A stretch of DNA of 64,000 nt from contig NZ_JAPDFT010000005.1 in assembly GCF_025949665.1 (NCBI RefSeq), forward strand, positions 62,001 to 126,000, in the 5' to 3' direction. The DNA comes from Chryseobacterium viscerum. Its GTDB lineage: Bacteria > Bacteroidota > Bacteroidia > Flavobacteriales > Weeksellaceae. Shown here piece after piece: positions 25,340 through 35,309 of this stretch. A program made the translations under genes and the position numbers. The notes under the pieces are model-generated. The model saw only the letters and a list, made by a program, of their open reading frames with translations. It had not been told where the DNA came from and made no database searches. Position 1 is the first letter of the stretch, and each line of letters starts with the position of its first letter.

Positions 25340-26204
25340 AGAAAAATGGGTTCTTCTGGTTATCCTGAGTATTATCTGGGGATCATCCTTTATTTTGATC
25401 AAAAAATCTCTCGAGCATTTTAATCCTTTTCAGGTAGGATCTTTAAGAGTTCTTATTGCCGGGATTATTTTACTTCCGATTGCCATTTCAAATTATAAAC
25501 TTTTCCCCAAAAAACATCTGAAATGGTTAATTTTGGCTGCTTTTACAGGAAATTTTATTCCGATGTTCCTTTTTCCAATCGCAGAAACTGAAGTCAGCAG
25601 CAGCATTGCGGGAATCATCAACTCTATGATGCCAATTTTTGTGATTATTGTAGGAGGGTTGGTATGGAAGTTTGAAACGACAAAAAAACAAATCATAGGA
25701 ACATTAATAAGTTTCACGGGAGTCTGCATTCTAGCATTTGGCGGCGGAGACGGCGGGGAATTGAAAATGATCCCAATCATGCTTTTATTATTGGCTACTT
25801 TATGCTATGCCCTGAGCACAACGACCGTCAAATCAAAGCTTATGGAGGTTTCTTCCACTGTTTTATCAGCTTTTGTTTTCTCTTTTGTCCTATTATTTCC
25901 TTCCATTATTGCATTGACGGGCACCGGATTCTTTTCGGAGTTAAGTTTTTCGAAAGATAATCTGATGGGCCTTATGTTTGTGAGCCTTTTATCGGTTTTT
26001 GGAACCGGGCTGGCAATGATGATGAATTACCGCTTGCTGAAAGTTTCCACCCCTCTTTTTGCATCTACGGTTACTTTAGTAATGCCTATTGTTGCTATCA
26101 TATGGGGAATTTTGGATGGTGAGAAACTAACTTATTTACAATTTATAGGAGCAGGAATCATTATTGCCGGACTTCTGTTTTTAAGAACAAATACAAAAAA
26201 ATAA
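25326..26204 (+). CDS. EamA/DMT-family transporter
   Basis: 292 residues with ten membrane helices as two EamA repeats. The first repeat begins IIWGSSFILIKKSLEHFNPFQVGSLRVLIAG and the second GTGLAMMMNYRLLKVSTPLFASTVTLVMPIVAIIWG. Such drug/metabolite transporters typically export amino acids, nucleosides or other metabolites. The start overlaps aat by 14 bp. Substrate unknown. Confidence 0.9.
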   Translation: MNADKEKWVLLVILSIIWGSSFILIKKSLEHFNPFQVGSLRVLIAGIILLPIAISNYKLFPKKHLKWLILAAFTGNFIPMFLFPIAETEVSSSIAGIINSMMPIFVIIVGGLVWKFETTKKQIIGTLISFTGVCILAFGGGDGGELKMIPIMLLLLATLCYALSTTTVKSKLMEVSSTVLSAFVFSFVLLFPSIIALTGTGFFSELSFSKDNLMGLMFVSLLSVFGTGLAMMMNYRLLKVSTPLFASTVTLVMPIVAIIWGILDGEKLTYLQFIGAGIIIAGLLFLRTNTKK

Positions 26205-26224
26205 AATCATATTATAAATTAAAT

Positions 26225-26232
26225 TATATTTG
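26225..26232 (+). promoter_or_regulatory. -7 element for the 26252 lipoprotein gene
   Basis: TATATTTG, 19 bp before the ATG. No TTTG at the expected upstream distance. Confidence 0.4.
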
Positions 26233-26251
26233 ACTGATTTAACTTATAACT

Positions 26252-27118
26252 ATGAAAAAAATTCTACTTTGTGGCTCAATAGCCTTATTAACACTTTCTT
26301 GTTCTTCTTCTGACGATACTCCTTTTGACAACAGTGACCCCTCCAATCAAAGTGTAATTCTTCCTACAAGGATGACTATGGATGGTATTGTAATGAAAAT
26401 CAATTACAACGGAACCAAAATCATCAGCATGATTAACAATATTAATCATGGGCAAAGAATTGAATTCACTTATACTGATGATTATGTTACCGGTATTAAA
26501 CACTACGAAAACAACGTTCTTGAAAGCGCAGCTGAATACAGCTATTCTAACGGACGTATGGCAACAGCGGTTACGAAGGAATATTCTACTACCGGTACCA
26601 TACAGAACACGGTTGCATTTACCTACACTTACACAAGTACTGCAGAAATCAGTGTAAAAAGACAAACGAATTCAGGAACTGCCGGCTCTTCTACGATCAA
26701 CAGTGTTTTTACGTACAGCAATGGAAATATGGTAAGCAATGTGGGTTCAGGAACAGGAACAGTCAATGGAAATACAGTTAATTACACAGAAAAAGAGACC
26801 TATACTTACACGGATAAAAACTATCCTTTTAAAAATGTAAAGGGCTTTGATAAAATCATATTCAATGGAAATGAAAGCAGTGACGGGGTAAGCATGTTGT
26901 TTTCAAATATAAAAAACAGCTTAAGCACTTATAAAGGGCAGTTTACCAATACCACGGCCGGTGGAGGTACCGGAACAGGAACAACTTCTCATAAATATAC
27001 CACTACATTTAATACCGCAGGTTATCCGTCTGTAGAAGACAGACAATTACTTGACGTTAATGGAAACCCTCTAACAAGTGCTCCTGATAAATTCATCTAC
27101 GAATACAACTATCAATAA
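26252..27118 (+). CDS. Hypothetical lipoprotein with RHS/YD-like pattern
   Basis: 288 residues. MKKILLCGSIALLTLSCSSSDDTP is a lipoprotein signal (lipobox LSCS). The mature part has recurring short beta units such as YTDDYVTGIKHYENNVLESAAEYSYSNGRM and YSNGNMVSN, reminiscent of the YD-like repeats in DUF4595-type Bacteroidetes lipoproteins. No catalytic motif is visible. It ends at a strong convergent terminator. Confidence 0.7.
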   Translation: MKKILLCGSIALLTLSCSSSDDTPFDNSDPSNQSVILPTRMTMDGIVMKINYNGTKIISMINNINHGQRIEFTYTDDYVTGIKHYENNVLESAAEYSYSNGRMATAVTKEYSTTGTIQNTVAFTYTYTSTAEISVKRQTNSGTAGSSTINSVFTYSNGNMVSNVGSGTGTVNGNTVNYTEKETYTYTDKNYPFKNVKGFDKIIFNGNESSDGVSMLFSNIKNSLSTYKGQFTNTTAGGGTGTGTTSHKYTTTFNTAGYPSVEDRQLLDVNGNPLTSAPDKFIYEYNYQ

Positions 27119-27145
27119 AAAAACCTGCATTTCTGCAGGTTTTTC
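27117..27145. terminator. Bidirectional terminator
   Basis: AAAACCTGCA-TTTC-TGCAGGTTTT (27120-27143) lies between the converging lipoprotein and TPR genes, with A- and T-runs on both sides. Confidence 0.9.
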
Positions 27146-27164
27146 TATTATTTTTTAGATTGAT

Positions 27165-28547
27165 CTAATTCTTTTTCTTCACTTTAGTAGCCTTAACTTT
27201 TTTCACTTCATCTTTAATGAAAGGATATTTTTTCTGCATATCCTTAACTAAAGACGGATCAAGGTCTAATGCTTTCTGAAGTGATTCTGTTCCTTTATCC
27301 TGATCTTTCAGATTGAAAAAACAATTACTCAACTGATAAAACAGCTCAGCTCTGTGGTGCTTTTTTATGGCACTGTTCAAAACAGTTACCGCATCTTCGT
27401 ACTCTCCTACCAACATCAAAACTTCTGAGTAGGCATACCAGTTGTAGAACCTTGTAGGTTCTGCATCTACGAGCTTTTTAAGACAGGAAAGGCTTTCTTC
27501 AAACTTTCCTGAATCGATGAATAGAAACGCTAATCTTTTTTGGTAATCAAGATTGTTTTCATTCAGCTGGGTAGCTTCTTTAGCATAATGCAATGCTTCA
27601 GACATTCCGCCCATTTCTTCATAAAGATAAGACTGCTCCATCATTGCAAGATAAAACTGAGGGTCTTCTCTCAATGATTTCTGGAATGCGTTTAAAGCTA
27701 GAATAGGCTGTTTTAATGCCTTATTGCACAATCCGATCTTATAAAAAGTAAATGCTTTTGTGTATTCCAGTTCCAGCATTTCTTCATAAGTATCGATAGC
27801 TTTCTGGTATTGTCCCATGGCTTCATAACAGGCTGATTTATTGGCATACACTCCTACAGAGTTTGAGTTGATTGCCAACAAATAATCGTAGCCTCTTATG
27901 GCTTCATCATAATTTTTTCTGTTGAAATAGAATTGTCCGTATTCAAACCAAGCGGTTTCAGAATAAGGGAATTCATCTAAATATTCATTAAGAAAGGCTA
28001 TAGCCTCCTCGCTCTTATTCAGGTCACTGAAACACACCATACAGTTTTCCAGCGAATATTCATCCGTTGGATCTTCTTTCAGTGCTTTTCTGTAATGTTT
28101 AAGGGCGTTAAAAGGATCTCCGAGATTCACATATTCATCCGCAATAAAGTTGTGGAGAAAGTTTTCTTCTTCCTCTAATGTCAAAGCTTTTTTACAAATT
28201 TCAATGGATTTTCTGGGATTTCCTAAGCTCGAATAATATTTGGCGTAACAAACCAAAAAGTCTGTGTTCTCCATAGAAGCACCTTTTAACTCGTTGATTA
28301 GTTCCTTCGCCATATTATACTCTTCCCACTCCAGAAGGATTTCAAGTTTTTTGATCTTAATATCCAACGAATTGGGATGAAGCTTTAGACCATAATTAAC
28401 CGCCATATCAGCGTAATTAAAATCACCAAGCTCCAAATAATAAACGATGATGTCTTCTAACTCTTCGGTATCGAAGTAGAATTCGTCATTGTTTTCCATC
28501 ATTTCCTCGAACTTTTTTACAAGTTCATTTCCAAAATACTCTTCCAA
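27165..28547 (-). CDS. Tetratricopeptide repeat protein
   Basis: 460 residues, no signal peptide or membrane segment. From about residue 30 to 430 it is built from about a dozen TPR units; clear ones are DEYSLENCMVCFSDLNKSEEAIAFLNEYL, SVGVYANKSACYEAMGQYQKAIDTYEEML and RAELFYQLSNCFFNLKDQDKGTESLQKAL. The frame opens with TTG (28547); an ATG at 28502 is the alternative start, which would lose only 15 residues. A basic tail (KKVKATKVKKKN) ends the protein. TPR scaffolds mediate protein interactions; its partners are unknown. Confidence 0.85.
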   Translation of the reverse strand: MEEYFGNELVKKFEEMMENNDEFYFDTEELEDIIVYYLELGDFNYADMAVNYGLKLHPNSLDIKIKKLEILLEWEEYNMAKELINELKGASMENTDFLVCYAKYYSSLGNPRKSIEICKKALTLEEEENFLHNFIADEYVNLGDPFNALKHYRKALKEDPTDEYSLENCMVCFSDLNKSEEAIAFLNEYLDEFPYSETAWFEYGQFYFNRKNYDEAIRGYDYLLAINSNSVGVYANKSACYEAMGQYQKAIDTYEEMLELEYTKAFTFYKIGLCNKALKQPILALNAFQKSLREDPQFYLAMMEQSYLYEEMGGMSEALHYAKEATQLNENNLDYQKRLAFLFIDSGKFEESLSCLKKLVDAEPTRFYNWYAYSEVLMLVGEYEDAVTVLNSAIKKHHRAELFYQLSNCFFNLKDQDKGTESLQKALDLDPSLVKDMQKKYPFIKDEVKKVKATKVKKKN

Positions 28548-28754
28548 TAGTGTCCTCTTTGTCGGCCTGATGTCTGAATTTGCTTACAAACCTCGGCAAA
28601 CGGTTAGTTAATAATACATCTGAAACTGATATTCAAATATTTATGCAAAGTTGCAACTTTTTTTTGAATTTTCCATTTCATAAATTTCTATTATAAAAAT
28701 AGTAAAAAAAGAAAACCGATAAAAGGATTGTGGATAAAAAAATGGAAATTGGGG

Positions 28755-29723
28755 TTAAATTCTTATCACCAGCCGTTTTCCGCTTTGTATCTCCGCATTC
28801 CATGAGGCTTCGATATTTTTAATATCAACCTCTTTTGTTTCCATTTTAATTTTTCCTTCTACGGCTGCCTGATACATTTCCGGAATGATTTCTGAAAACA
28901 AAAGTGCTGATTCTTCTTTCGTCCAGCTTCCCAATCCTGATCCTGAAATCTGAATATCAGTTCCTCTGAGAATCTGTGAAGAAAGCTGAATAGTATCTCC
29001 GCTCATTCCGCCTATTGTTACCAGTTTTGTTTTATGGGAAAAAGTTCCGTCTCCTTTAAAGGCGGACAATATCATTTCTACAGAATGACCCCAGATATAA
29101 TCCAATACAATATCTATAAGCGTCTGGTTGTGAATTTCTTTTATCTTTTGTTTAAAATCATGATCATCCAGCTTGAGTGAAATCACCTCATCAGCGCCCA
29201 ACTCAAGCAAAGACTGCAGAGATTCTTCATTTCTACCGGTAACGATAACTCTCCCCGCTCCATATAGTCTGGCAATCTGAACTGCAATTCTACCTGTGAT
29301 TCCTGTTGCTCCATTAATGAGGACTGTATTACCCTGTTGCATTCCAGCCTTAAATTTCAAGGCCATCGCTGATCCCATAACGGCGTTTGGTAATGCGGCC
29401 GCTAAAGAAAAATCAAGTTCTTCAGGAATCGGAATGATCATTTTTTTATCTGCTGCGGCTTTTTCGGATACCGTTCCTTTTTTGCTGAAAAAATAGACTT
29501 TATTTCCGTTTTCAAGATATCCTGCCCCATCTGTTCCAATAACCATTGGCTGATGTTCCTGATTTTCTGTTGAATAGTGATTTCCTCCCGCCCTGGCTCT
29601 GTCGAGATTTTTAATGGAGGCTGCTTTTACTGAAACCAAAATTTCATTTTCCTGTACTTCAGGCTCCGGGAAATCTGCGTATTGAGGGATACTTCCTTTT
29701 TCAAATACTACTGCTGCTTTCAT
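28755..29723 (-). CDS. Zinc-independent MDR-family (quinone) oxidoreductase
   Basis: 322 residues. The GroES-like N-terminal domain (VFEKGSIPQYADFPEPEVQENEILVSVKAASI) is followed by a Rossmann fold with VLINGATGITGRIAVQIARLYGAGRVIVTGRN (GxxGxxG, NADPH-type). The zinc-ligand cysteines of alcohol dehydrogenases are absent, pointing to the quinone oxidoreductase branch. A Crp-like regulator gene lies 240 bp upstream on the same strand and may control it. Confidence 0.88.
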   Translation of the reverse strand: MKAAVVFEKGSIPQYADFPEPEVQENEILVSVKAASIKNLDRARAGGNHYSTENQEHQPMVIGTDGAGYLENGNKVYFFSKKGTVSEKAAADKKMIIPIPEELDFSLAAALPNAVMGSAMALKFKAGMQQGNTVLINGATGITGRIAVQIARLYGAGRVIVTGRNEESLQSLLELGADEVISLKLDDHDFKQKIKEIHNQTLIDIVLDYIWGHSVEMILSAFKGDGTFSHKTKLVTIGGMSGDTIQLSSQILRGTDIQISGSGLGSWTKEESALLFSEIIPEMYQAAVEGKIKMETKEVDIKNIEASWNAEIQSGKRLVIRI

Positions 29724-29963
29724 TCTTTTAATTTTTATACAAAATTATGAGGGATGAACACAGTGGAACGATAACATTTGTTATGAGTTATGGGTTTTGT
29801 TTTGGAAAGGAAGCGGGAAGAGGGATTCTGGGAGCTCTCGAAGCCCATTGTGTAGAAACGGACTTCATTTAGTAAAGAATAAATGAAAATGCAACTAGAA
29901 AAATATGGATTTATGTATTATCATTATAAAACCTCCAGCTTCTGGCTTCCCTCTTCCAGCACT

Positions 29964-30542
29964 TTAAAGTTTCTCTTTCAATATTTTGCTTTTGATTCTG
30001 CTGAGATGTACGGTTGTAATACCGAGATAGGAGGCAATATAGTGCTGGGGAACTCTTTTGATAATCTCCGGCTTTTGTTTTACCAGGTTCAGGTATCTCT
30101 GCTGTGGCGTATCTTTAATGAAGGAAAAGAAATGTTTCATATAATCGAATACCCTTTCAAAAAGTGCATCCATAAAGAGATTTCGGAGCTCCGGATTTTC
30201 ATAGACTTCTTCCAGAAACGCTTCCACATCTGGTTTGTTGATTTTGTATAAAATACAAGGCTCTATAGTCTCAAATGACACCATACTAGGCAAGCCTTTT
30301 TTGAAGCTTTCAAGGGATGAGAACATTGTATTTTCAAGAAAAAACTGAAAGGTTACGTCTTTTCCATCATTATTATACCAGGCTCTCACCATTCCTTTTT
30401 CAATATAATAGGCATTACAGGAAACCTCATCTTCTTTTAAAAGTAAGGTTTTGGCGGGAACTTCCATACGTTCAAAACGGCCCAGAAATTTTCTCCATTT
30501 TTCTTTAGGGAAGGGAAATCTTTTTTTGATATGCTCAAACAT
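29964..30542 (-). CDS. Crp/Fnr-family transcriptional regulator
   Basis: 192 residues from the ATG at 30542. The frame extends to 30569, but that stretch overlaps the glmM terminator, so the shorter start is preferred. A cyclic-nucleotide-binding beta-roll lies at about 15-115 (VPAKTLLLKEDEVSCNAYYIEKGMVRAWYNNDGKDVTFQFFLENTMFSSLESF), then a C-terminal HTH (about 140-190: QHYIASYLGITTVHLSRIKSKI). It lacks the Cys set of FNR, and the phosphate-binding cassette does not match Crp well, as in many Bacteroidetes members of this family. Confidence 0.88.
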   Translation of the reverse strand: MFEHIKKRFPFPKEKWRKFLGRFERMEVPAKTLLLKEDEVSCNAYYIEKGMVRAWYNNDGKDVTFQFFLENTMFSSLESFKKGLPSMVSFETIEPCILYKINKPDVEAFLEEVYENPELRNLFMDALFERVFDYMKHFFSFIKDTPQQRYLNLVKQKPEIIKRVPQHYIASYLGITTVHLSRIKSKILKEKL

Positions 30543-30551
30543 GCCTGATAT

Positions 30552-30586
30552 AAAAAAGAACGGACTCATTGTCCGTTCTTTTTGTA
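30552..30586 (-). terminator. Terminator of glmM
   Basis: AAAGAACGGAC/GTCCGTTCTTT stem (30552-30565 with 30571-30583, loop TCATT) with T-runs. It lies 4 bp after the glmM stop and 10 bp before the Crp-like ATG. Confidence 0.88.
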
Positions 30587-30590
30587 TTTT

Positions 30591-31973
30591 TTAGATTAAA
30601 CTCTTAATTTTAGCAATGATATTATCTCCTAACTGATCAGCCTCTTCCTGAGACTGAGCTTCAGTATAAATTCTGATAATCGGCTCTGTGTTAGATTTTC
30701 TAAGGTGAACCCAGTTGTTTTCAAAGTCTATTTTAACACCGTCTACTGTAGAAACTTCTTCATTCTGATATTCCTGCTCCATTTTGCTTAAAATAGCATC
30801 TACATCAATCTCCGGAGTCAGTTCTATTTTCTTTTTACCCATGAAATAGCTTGGATATCCTGCTCTTAGTTCAGAAACAGTTTTATTTTCTTTAGCTAAA
30901 TGCGTTAAGAATAGTGCAACCCCTACTAAAGAGTCTCTTCCGTAATGTAAATCAGGATAGATAATTCCTCCGTTTCCTTCTCCTCCGATCACAGCATTTT
31001 TCTCTTTCATCAAAGTCACTACGTTTACTTCTCCCACGGCACTGGCAAAGTATTCTGAGTCATGAGAACGCGCTACATCTCTCAAAGCACGGCTGGAAGA
31101 AAGATTGGAAATAGCAGCTCCTTTTTTGTGTTTTAACAGATAATCAGCAACAGCTACCAAGGTATATTCTTCACCAAACATTTCTCCCTTTTCATCAATC
31201 AGGGCTAATCTGTCTACATCCGGATCTACTACAACCCCCACGTCTGCTTTTTCTTTCTTCATCAATTCACAGATGTCTCCCAAATGTTCTTTCAATGGTT
31301 CAGGATTGTGTGGGAAGTGTCCTGTAGGCTCACAGTATAATTTGATGGTTTCACAACCTAATTTATCCAAAAGCATAGGAATGGCAATACCTCCTGTAGA
31401 GTTTACAGCATCCAGGGCTACTTTAAAGTTTTTAGCTTTGATCGCTTCTACATCTACCATTGGTAAATCCAGAATCTGCTGAATATGGATATCAAAAGCA
31501 TCGTCTCTTGTTTCGTATTTTCCAAGATCATCTACTTCAGCATAGTTGAAGTCTTCACTTTCTGCTAAAGCTAATACTTCAGCTCCGTTTTCCCCGGTGA
31601 TGAATTCTCCTTTTTCGTTCAATAATTTAAGAGCATTCCACTGTTTTGGGTTGTGGGAAGCGGTAAGGATGATTCCTCCGTCTGCATTCAGCTCAGGAAC
31701 CATTATTTCAACTGTTGGCGTTGTAGAAAGGCCAAGATCTACCACATTAATCCCCAATCCCTGCAATGTAGCAGTTACTAAAGAAGAAACCATCTGACCA
31801 GAAATTCTGGCATCTCTTCCGATGACAAGGGTAAGATCTTTTTTGTTTTTATTATTCTGAAGCCAGGTTCCGAATGCGGATGCAAATTTTACTACATCCA
31901 GCGGTGTTAAGTTATCATTTACTTTACCACCAATGGTTCCGCGAATCCCGGAAATAGATTTTATTAATGACAT
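30591..31973 (-). CDS. glmM: Phosphoglucosamine mutase
   Basis: 460 residues. It interconverts glucosamine-6-phosphate and glucosamine-1-phosphate for UDP-GlcNAc, peptidoglycan and LPS. The family features are visible: GIRGTIGGKVNDNLTP at the start, the phosphoserine loop ILTASHNPKQWNALK, the metal-binding loop VVDPDVDRLALIDEKG and the sugar-binding GEGNGGIIYPDLHYGRDSLVG, plus the phosphate-binding RKSNTEPIIRIYTEA near the end. Length is normal for Bacteroidetes GlmM. It forms its own unit with the terminator at 30552-30586. Confidence 0.92.
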   Translation of the reverse strand: MSLIKSISGIRGTIGGKVNDNLTPLDVVKFASAFGTWLQNNKNKKDLTLVIGRDARISGQMVSSLVTATLQGLGINVVDLGLSTTPTVEIMVPELNADGGIILTASHNPKQWNALKLLNEKGEFITGENGAEVLALAESEDFNYAEVDDLGKYETRDDAFDIHIQQILDLPMVDVEAIKAKNFKVALDAVNSTGGIAIPMLLDKLGCETIKLYCEPTGHFPHNPEPLKEHLGDICELMKKEKADVGVVVDPDVDRLALIDEKGEMFGEEYTLVAVADYLLKHKKGAAISNLSSSRALRDVARSHDSEYFASAVGEVNVVTLMKEKNAVIGGEGNGGIIYPDLHYGRDSLVGVALFLTHLAKENKTVSELRAGYPSYFMGKKKIELTPEIDVDAILSKMEQEYQNEEVSTVDGVKIDFENNWVHLRKSNTEPIIRIYTEAQSQEEADQLGDNIIAKIKSLI

Positions 31974-32041
31974 GATGTTTTTACTTTTATTTTGTTCTTT
32001 CTAAATTTTCCAACGCAAAGATACTTAAAAGACCTTTCAAC

Positions 32042-33058
32042 TTATAAAACAGGAATCTTTTTTTGGATTTTATCGTAGGTATTTTTTACAACTTTCGGTG
32101 GTGCAAAACGATACCCTATATATAACAGTCCATAGAGGTTATTATTTTCTACTGCCTGGTTATTTTTCTGATCATAGGCATAGGTCTTAAAATTCATTTT
32201 ACCTCCGAATAAAAACCGGTCTGTATTGTACCCTACATGAAGACCACCCTGCATTCTTATGGTTGCATACTGGGCATTTTCTTTGACTCCTTCATTCTGA
32301 ATATCCCTGTAACTGGAAAACTTTCCTCCAATTCCTAAAGCCAGATAAGGTGAAATATTGACATTCTTTCCAATGACCCAATTATAGAAATATCCTATAT
32401 TTCCGCCGATATTATATTGAGTCTCTTTGCTTTTTACCCCGTCAATTGTATTTCTGAAAATGGTAAGGTCATAATCCAGGAATGGCACCCAGCTTCCACT
32501 GCTTTTCTTCTGCCATTCTCCTTGTGTATAGATGCTTCTTGCTGAAAAATTTTTATTGAGAATATAGGAGGTAGACCCACCAAAGGTTTGAACCCTTAAA
32601 TCCGGAAACTGAATGTATGGATCTCTTCCTTCCTGCCATTCAGGGGACAGATCTTTCATGTTTTCTACATAAAAACCTCTTACATTTTTATAATAAACAT
32701 TCTGGATAAATCTTCCCGGGAAAAATCTGAAGCTCAAATCGGTATAAGAGCTCTTTCCTTTCATTTCATCGTCATTATTTTCTTCTAAAAATCTAGGCGA
32801 AAAGGACACCGTCGCACTTATAATTCTATAATCGACTGAAAAGGATGTCTTAGTTTTATTATTGATTGAGAGGATTGTTTCATTGGTGTTTTTACCTTCT
32901 CCTTCCGAGAAAATGTAACTCTCAATATTGGTGTCAAGGTTCATGCGAATCATTACCTGATCTGCATAGGACTTGGTATTTGTGGTGTCAGATTGTGCTT
33001 TCCCCTGAGCGGTAAATAAAGAAAATAGGACGAGCAATCCTGCTTTTATTAAATTCAA
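32042..33058 (-). CDS. DUF4421 outer-membrane beta-barrel protein
   Basis: 338 residues. Signal peptide MNLIKAGLLVLFSLFTAQGKAQ, with TTG as the apparent initiator (33056-33058; a stop codon follows within 12 bp upstream). The rest alternates hydrophobic and polar residues in amphipathic strands (SYTDLSFRFFPGRFIQNVYYKNVRGFYVENM, GLHVGYNTDRFLFGGKMNFKTYAYDQ) and ends in NLYGLLYIGYRFAPPK. This matches DUF4421. Function unknown. It sits downstream of the feo operon on the same strand with a 65-bp gap. Confidence 0.8.
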   Translation of the reverse strand: MNLIKAGLLVLFSLFTAQGKAQSDTTNTKSYADQVMIRMNLDTNIESYIFSEGEGKNTNETILSINNKTKTSFSVDYRIISATVSFSPRFLEENNDDEMKGKSSYTDLSFRFFPGRFIQNVYYKNVRGFYVENMKDLSPEWQEGRDPYIQFPDLRVQTFGGSTSYILNKNFSARSIYTQGEWQKKSSGSWVPFLDYDLTIFRNTIDGVKSKETQYNIGGNIGYFYNWVIGKNVNISPYLALGIGGKFSSYRDIQNEGVKENAQYATIRMQGGLHVGYNTDRFLFGGKMNFKTYAYDQKNNQAVENNNLYGLLYIGYRFAPPKVVKNTYDKIQKKIPVL

Positions 33059-33123
33059 ATTAATAATTTACATTAGAAAAATGAATTTACTACATTTTTT
33101 TCAATTATCCGATGAACCCAATA

Positions 33124-33276
33124 TTAAGAACAGCCGCAATCTTTATCGCAGTTGGTTCTTTTGGAACTGAACTTCTTAGGTGCGAAATTCTTTTTAAGTA
33201 CTTTAAATAAAGAGTAGCAGGCGAATGCTACAACTAATGCAATAAGTACGTATTGAATGATTAATGATGATTCCAT
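33124..33276 (-). CDS. FeoB-associated Cys-rich membrane protein
   Basis: 50 residues from the ATG at 33276; longer versions run through the 3' end of feoB in another frame and are not credible. One membrane helix (MESSLIIQYVLIALVVAFACYSLFKVLKK) and a Cys-rich tail CDKDCGCS. This matches the small partner found next to FeoB in many Bacteroidetes and Firmicutes. The start codon overlaps the feoB stop by one base. Confidence 0.85.
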   Translation of the reverse strand: MESSLIIQYVLIALVVAFACYSLFKVLKKNFAPKKFSSKRTNCDKDCGCS

Positions 33277-35309
33277 TACTTTAAAATCTGATATACTATC
33301 ATCGACACAAAATATGCCAAACCTGTCATCATGACTACCTGAAAGCCGGTCCATTTCCAGCTTTTGGTTTCTCTGTAGACTACTGCAAGTGTAGAAACAC
33401 ACTGCATTGCAAATGCATAGAAAAGAAGAACCGAGATTCCGGTTGCAAAACTGAAGACTTTTTCTCCGTTCGGTTTTACATCTCTTCTCATTTTATCAAT
33501 TACTTTTACTTCCGGAGCATCATCTTCCAGGCTGTAAAGTGTAGACATTGTTCCTACGAAAACTTCTCTTGCTACGAAACTTGTAAGAATTCCTACCCCC
33601 ATTTTCCAATCGTACCCTAACGGAGCGATAACTGGTTCTATTCCTTTACCCATTTTGGCAAGGTAAGAATGATCAAGGTGAACATCTGTTGCTACAAATT
33701 CATCTGTTTTCTGGCTTGGGCCGAAATAGCTTAAGAACCAGATAATGACACTTACAATGAAAATTATTTTTCCGGCTCCTGTAATAAAGTCCCATACTTT
33801 TCCTAAAACCATTTTAAAGTCGTAGCCGAAAAGTGGTTTTTTATAGGCCGGAAGGTCCATTACCAGATATGTTTTTCCTTTACTTTTAATAAATCTTTTA
33901 AGGATTGCTGCAGAGAATAAAGCGACTAAGAAGCCCAGGAGATACATTCCCATCAAAACCAGGGCTTTATATTTGATTCCTAAAAATGTTCCTTCTGAGA
34001 TGATCAATCCGATAATGATACTGTAAACCGGGAGTCTCGCAGAACAGGTCATAAATGGTGTTACCAATATGGTCAGCAATCTTTCTTTTACATTTTCAAT
34101 GTTTCTTGTGGAAATTACCGCAGGAATAGCACAGGCAGTTCCCGATACCAGCGGAACAATACTTTTCCCATTTAGCCCGAACGGACGAAGTAATCTGTCC
34201 ATCAGAAATACAACTCTGGCCATATATCCTGAATCTTCCAGCAGATAAAGGAAATACAACAGAATTCCGATCTGTGGTGCAAAAACGACAATTCCTCCGA
34301 TTCCGGGAACGATTCCGTTTGAAATCAGTGAATTAATTGGTCCTTCAGGAAGGTGTTCACTTGTAAACGCTGCCAGCCAGGAGAAGGACTCTTCGATCCA
34401 GCTCATAGGAAATTCTGCAAGGAAGAAAACACTTTGGAAAATAACCAGTAAGATCGCTAAAAAGACTACATAGCCCCAGAATTTATGTACTAAAACTTTA
34501 TCCAGTTTTTCAGTTAATAATTCTTTGAATTGAACTTTTTTAGAAATGACATCTTCCAGTATTCGGTCTACATTTTGATATCGTCTTACAGTTTCCTGAA
34601 CCTGTAATCTTTTCGGTACTAAGCTTTTAGAATCGGATTCGTTTAGCTGTTCCATTACTGAGCTTATTCTGCTAAGGTCTGTTCCCAATGAAAGGCTCAT
34701 CCAGGCTTTATATTCATTATCGAAACCTTTATGTGCTGCAAGTTTCTGAATAAAATCTCTATGTTCGTTCGGTGTTTCAAAAGAAACATGATCTGTTTTT
34801 ACAAATTCATTATTGTAAACAGCTTCTCTTACTTCCTCAATCCCGATCTGCTCCTTGGCATTGGTCTGGATAATTTTAATCCCCAATGCTTCGGAAAATT
34901 TTTGAATATCGATGGTGATTCCTCTTCTTTCTGCCTGATCAATCTGATTGACAATCAGAATCATTGGAATTCCAAGATCCTGAATCTGCTGAAACAGAAG
35001 CAGTCCTCTTTTTAAACTTAATGCTTCAAGAATATAAACAACTCCTGCGTAGCTTTTCTGCTCATCGATAAGGTATTTGGAAAAAATAGCTTCATCTTCT
35101 GAACTCGGGTATACACTGTAAGAACCTGGAAGGTCTATCACCTCCACTTCTTCATTTTTATAAGTATAGTTCCCCGAATGACTTGCAACGGTAACGCCGG
35201 CATAGTTCCCGGTCTTCTGCTTTTTGTTGCAAAGCGTATTGAAAACCGTTGACTTTCCTACATTAGGATTTCCGACTAAAAGTATCTGTTTTTTCTTGTT
35301 TTCCTGCAT
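33276..35309 (-). CDS. feoB: Ferrous iron transport protein B
   Basis: 677 residues. An N-terminal GTPase has G1 GNPNVGKST (13-21), G3 DLPG and G4 NQID, with NAKEQIG as G5. It is followed by the GDI-like helical segment and the Feo_core membrane domain with gate motifs (GRLLRPFGLNGKSIVPLVSGTACAIPAV; FMTCSARLPVY). It imports Fe2+ across the inner membrane. It overlaps both neighbours by one base (feoA at 35309, the Cys-rich protein at 33276), so the three genes are a coupled operon. Confidence 0.95.
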   Translation of the reverse strand: MQENKKKQILLVGNPNVGKSTVFNTLCNKKQKTGNYAGVTVASHSGNYTYKNEEVEVIDLPGSYSVYPSSEDEAIFSKYLIDEQKSYAGVVYILEALSLKRGLLLFQQIQDLGIPMILIVNQIDQAERRGITIDIQKFSEALGIKIIQTNAKEQIGIEEVREAVYNNEFVKTDHVSFETPNEHRDFIQKLAAHKGFDNEYKAWMSLSLGTDLSRISSVMEQLNESDSKSLVPKRLQVQETVRRYQNVDRILEDVISKKVQFKELLTEKLDKVLVHKFWGYVVFLAILLVIFQSVFFLAEFPMSWIEESFSWLAAFTSEHLPEGPINSLISNGIVPGIGGIVVFAPQIGILLYFLYLLEDSGYMARVVFLMDRLLRPFGLNGKSIVPLVSGTACAIPAVISTRNIENVKERLLTILVTPFMTCSARLPVYSIIIGLIISEGTFLGIKYKALVLMGMYLLGFLVALFSAAILKRFIKSKGKTYLVMDLPAYKKPLFGYDFKMVLGKVWDFITGAGKIIFIVSVIIWFLSYFGPSQKTDEFVATDVHLDHSYLAKMGKGIEPVIAPLGYDWKMGVGILTSFVAREVFVGTMSTLYSLEDDAPEVKVIDKMRRDVKPNGEKVFSFATGISVLLFYAFAMQCVSTLAVVYRETKSWKWTGFQVVMMTGLAYFVSMIVYQILK

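Noticed and set aside
33277..33402. N-terminal extension of the Cys-rich FeoB partner
   Set aside because: It overlaps the 3' end of feoB in another frame; the ATG at 33276 fits the family length of about 50 residues.
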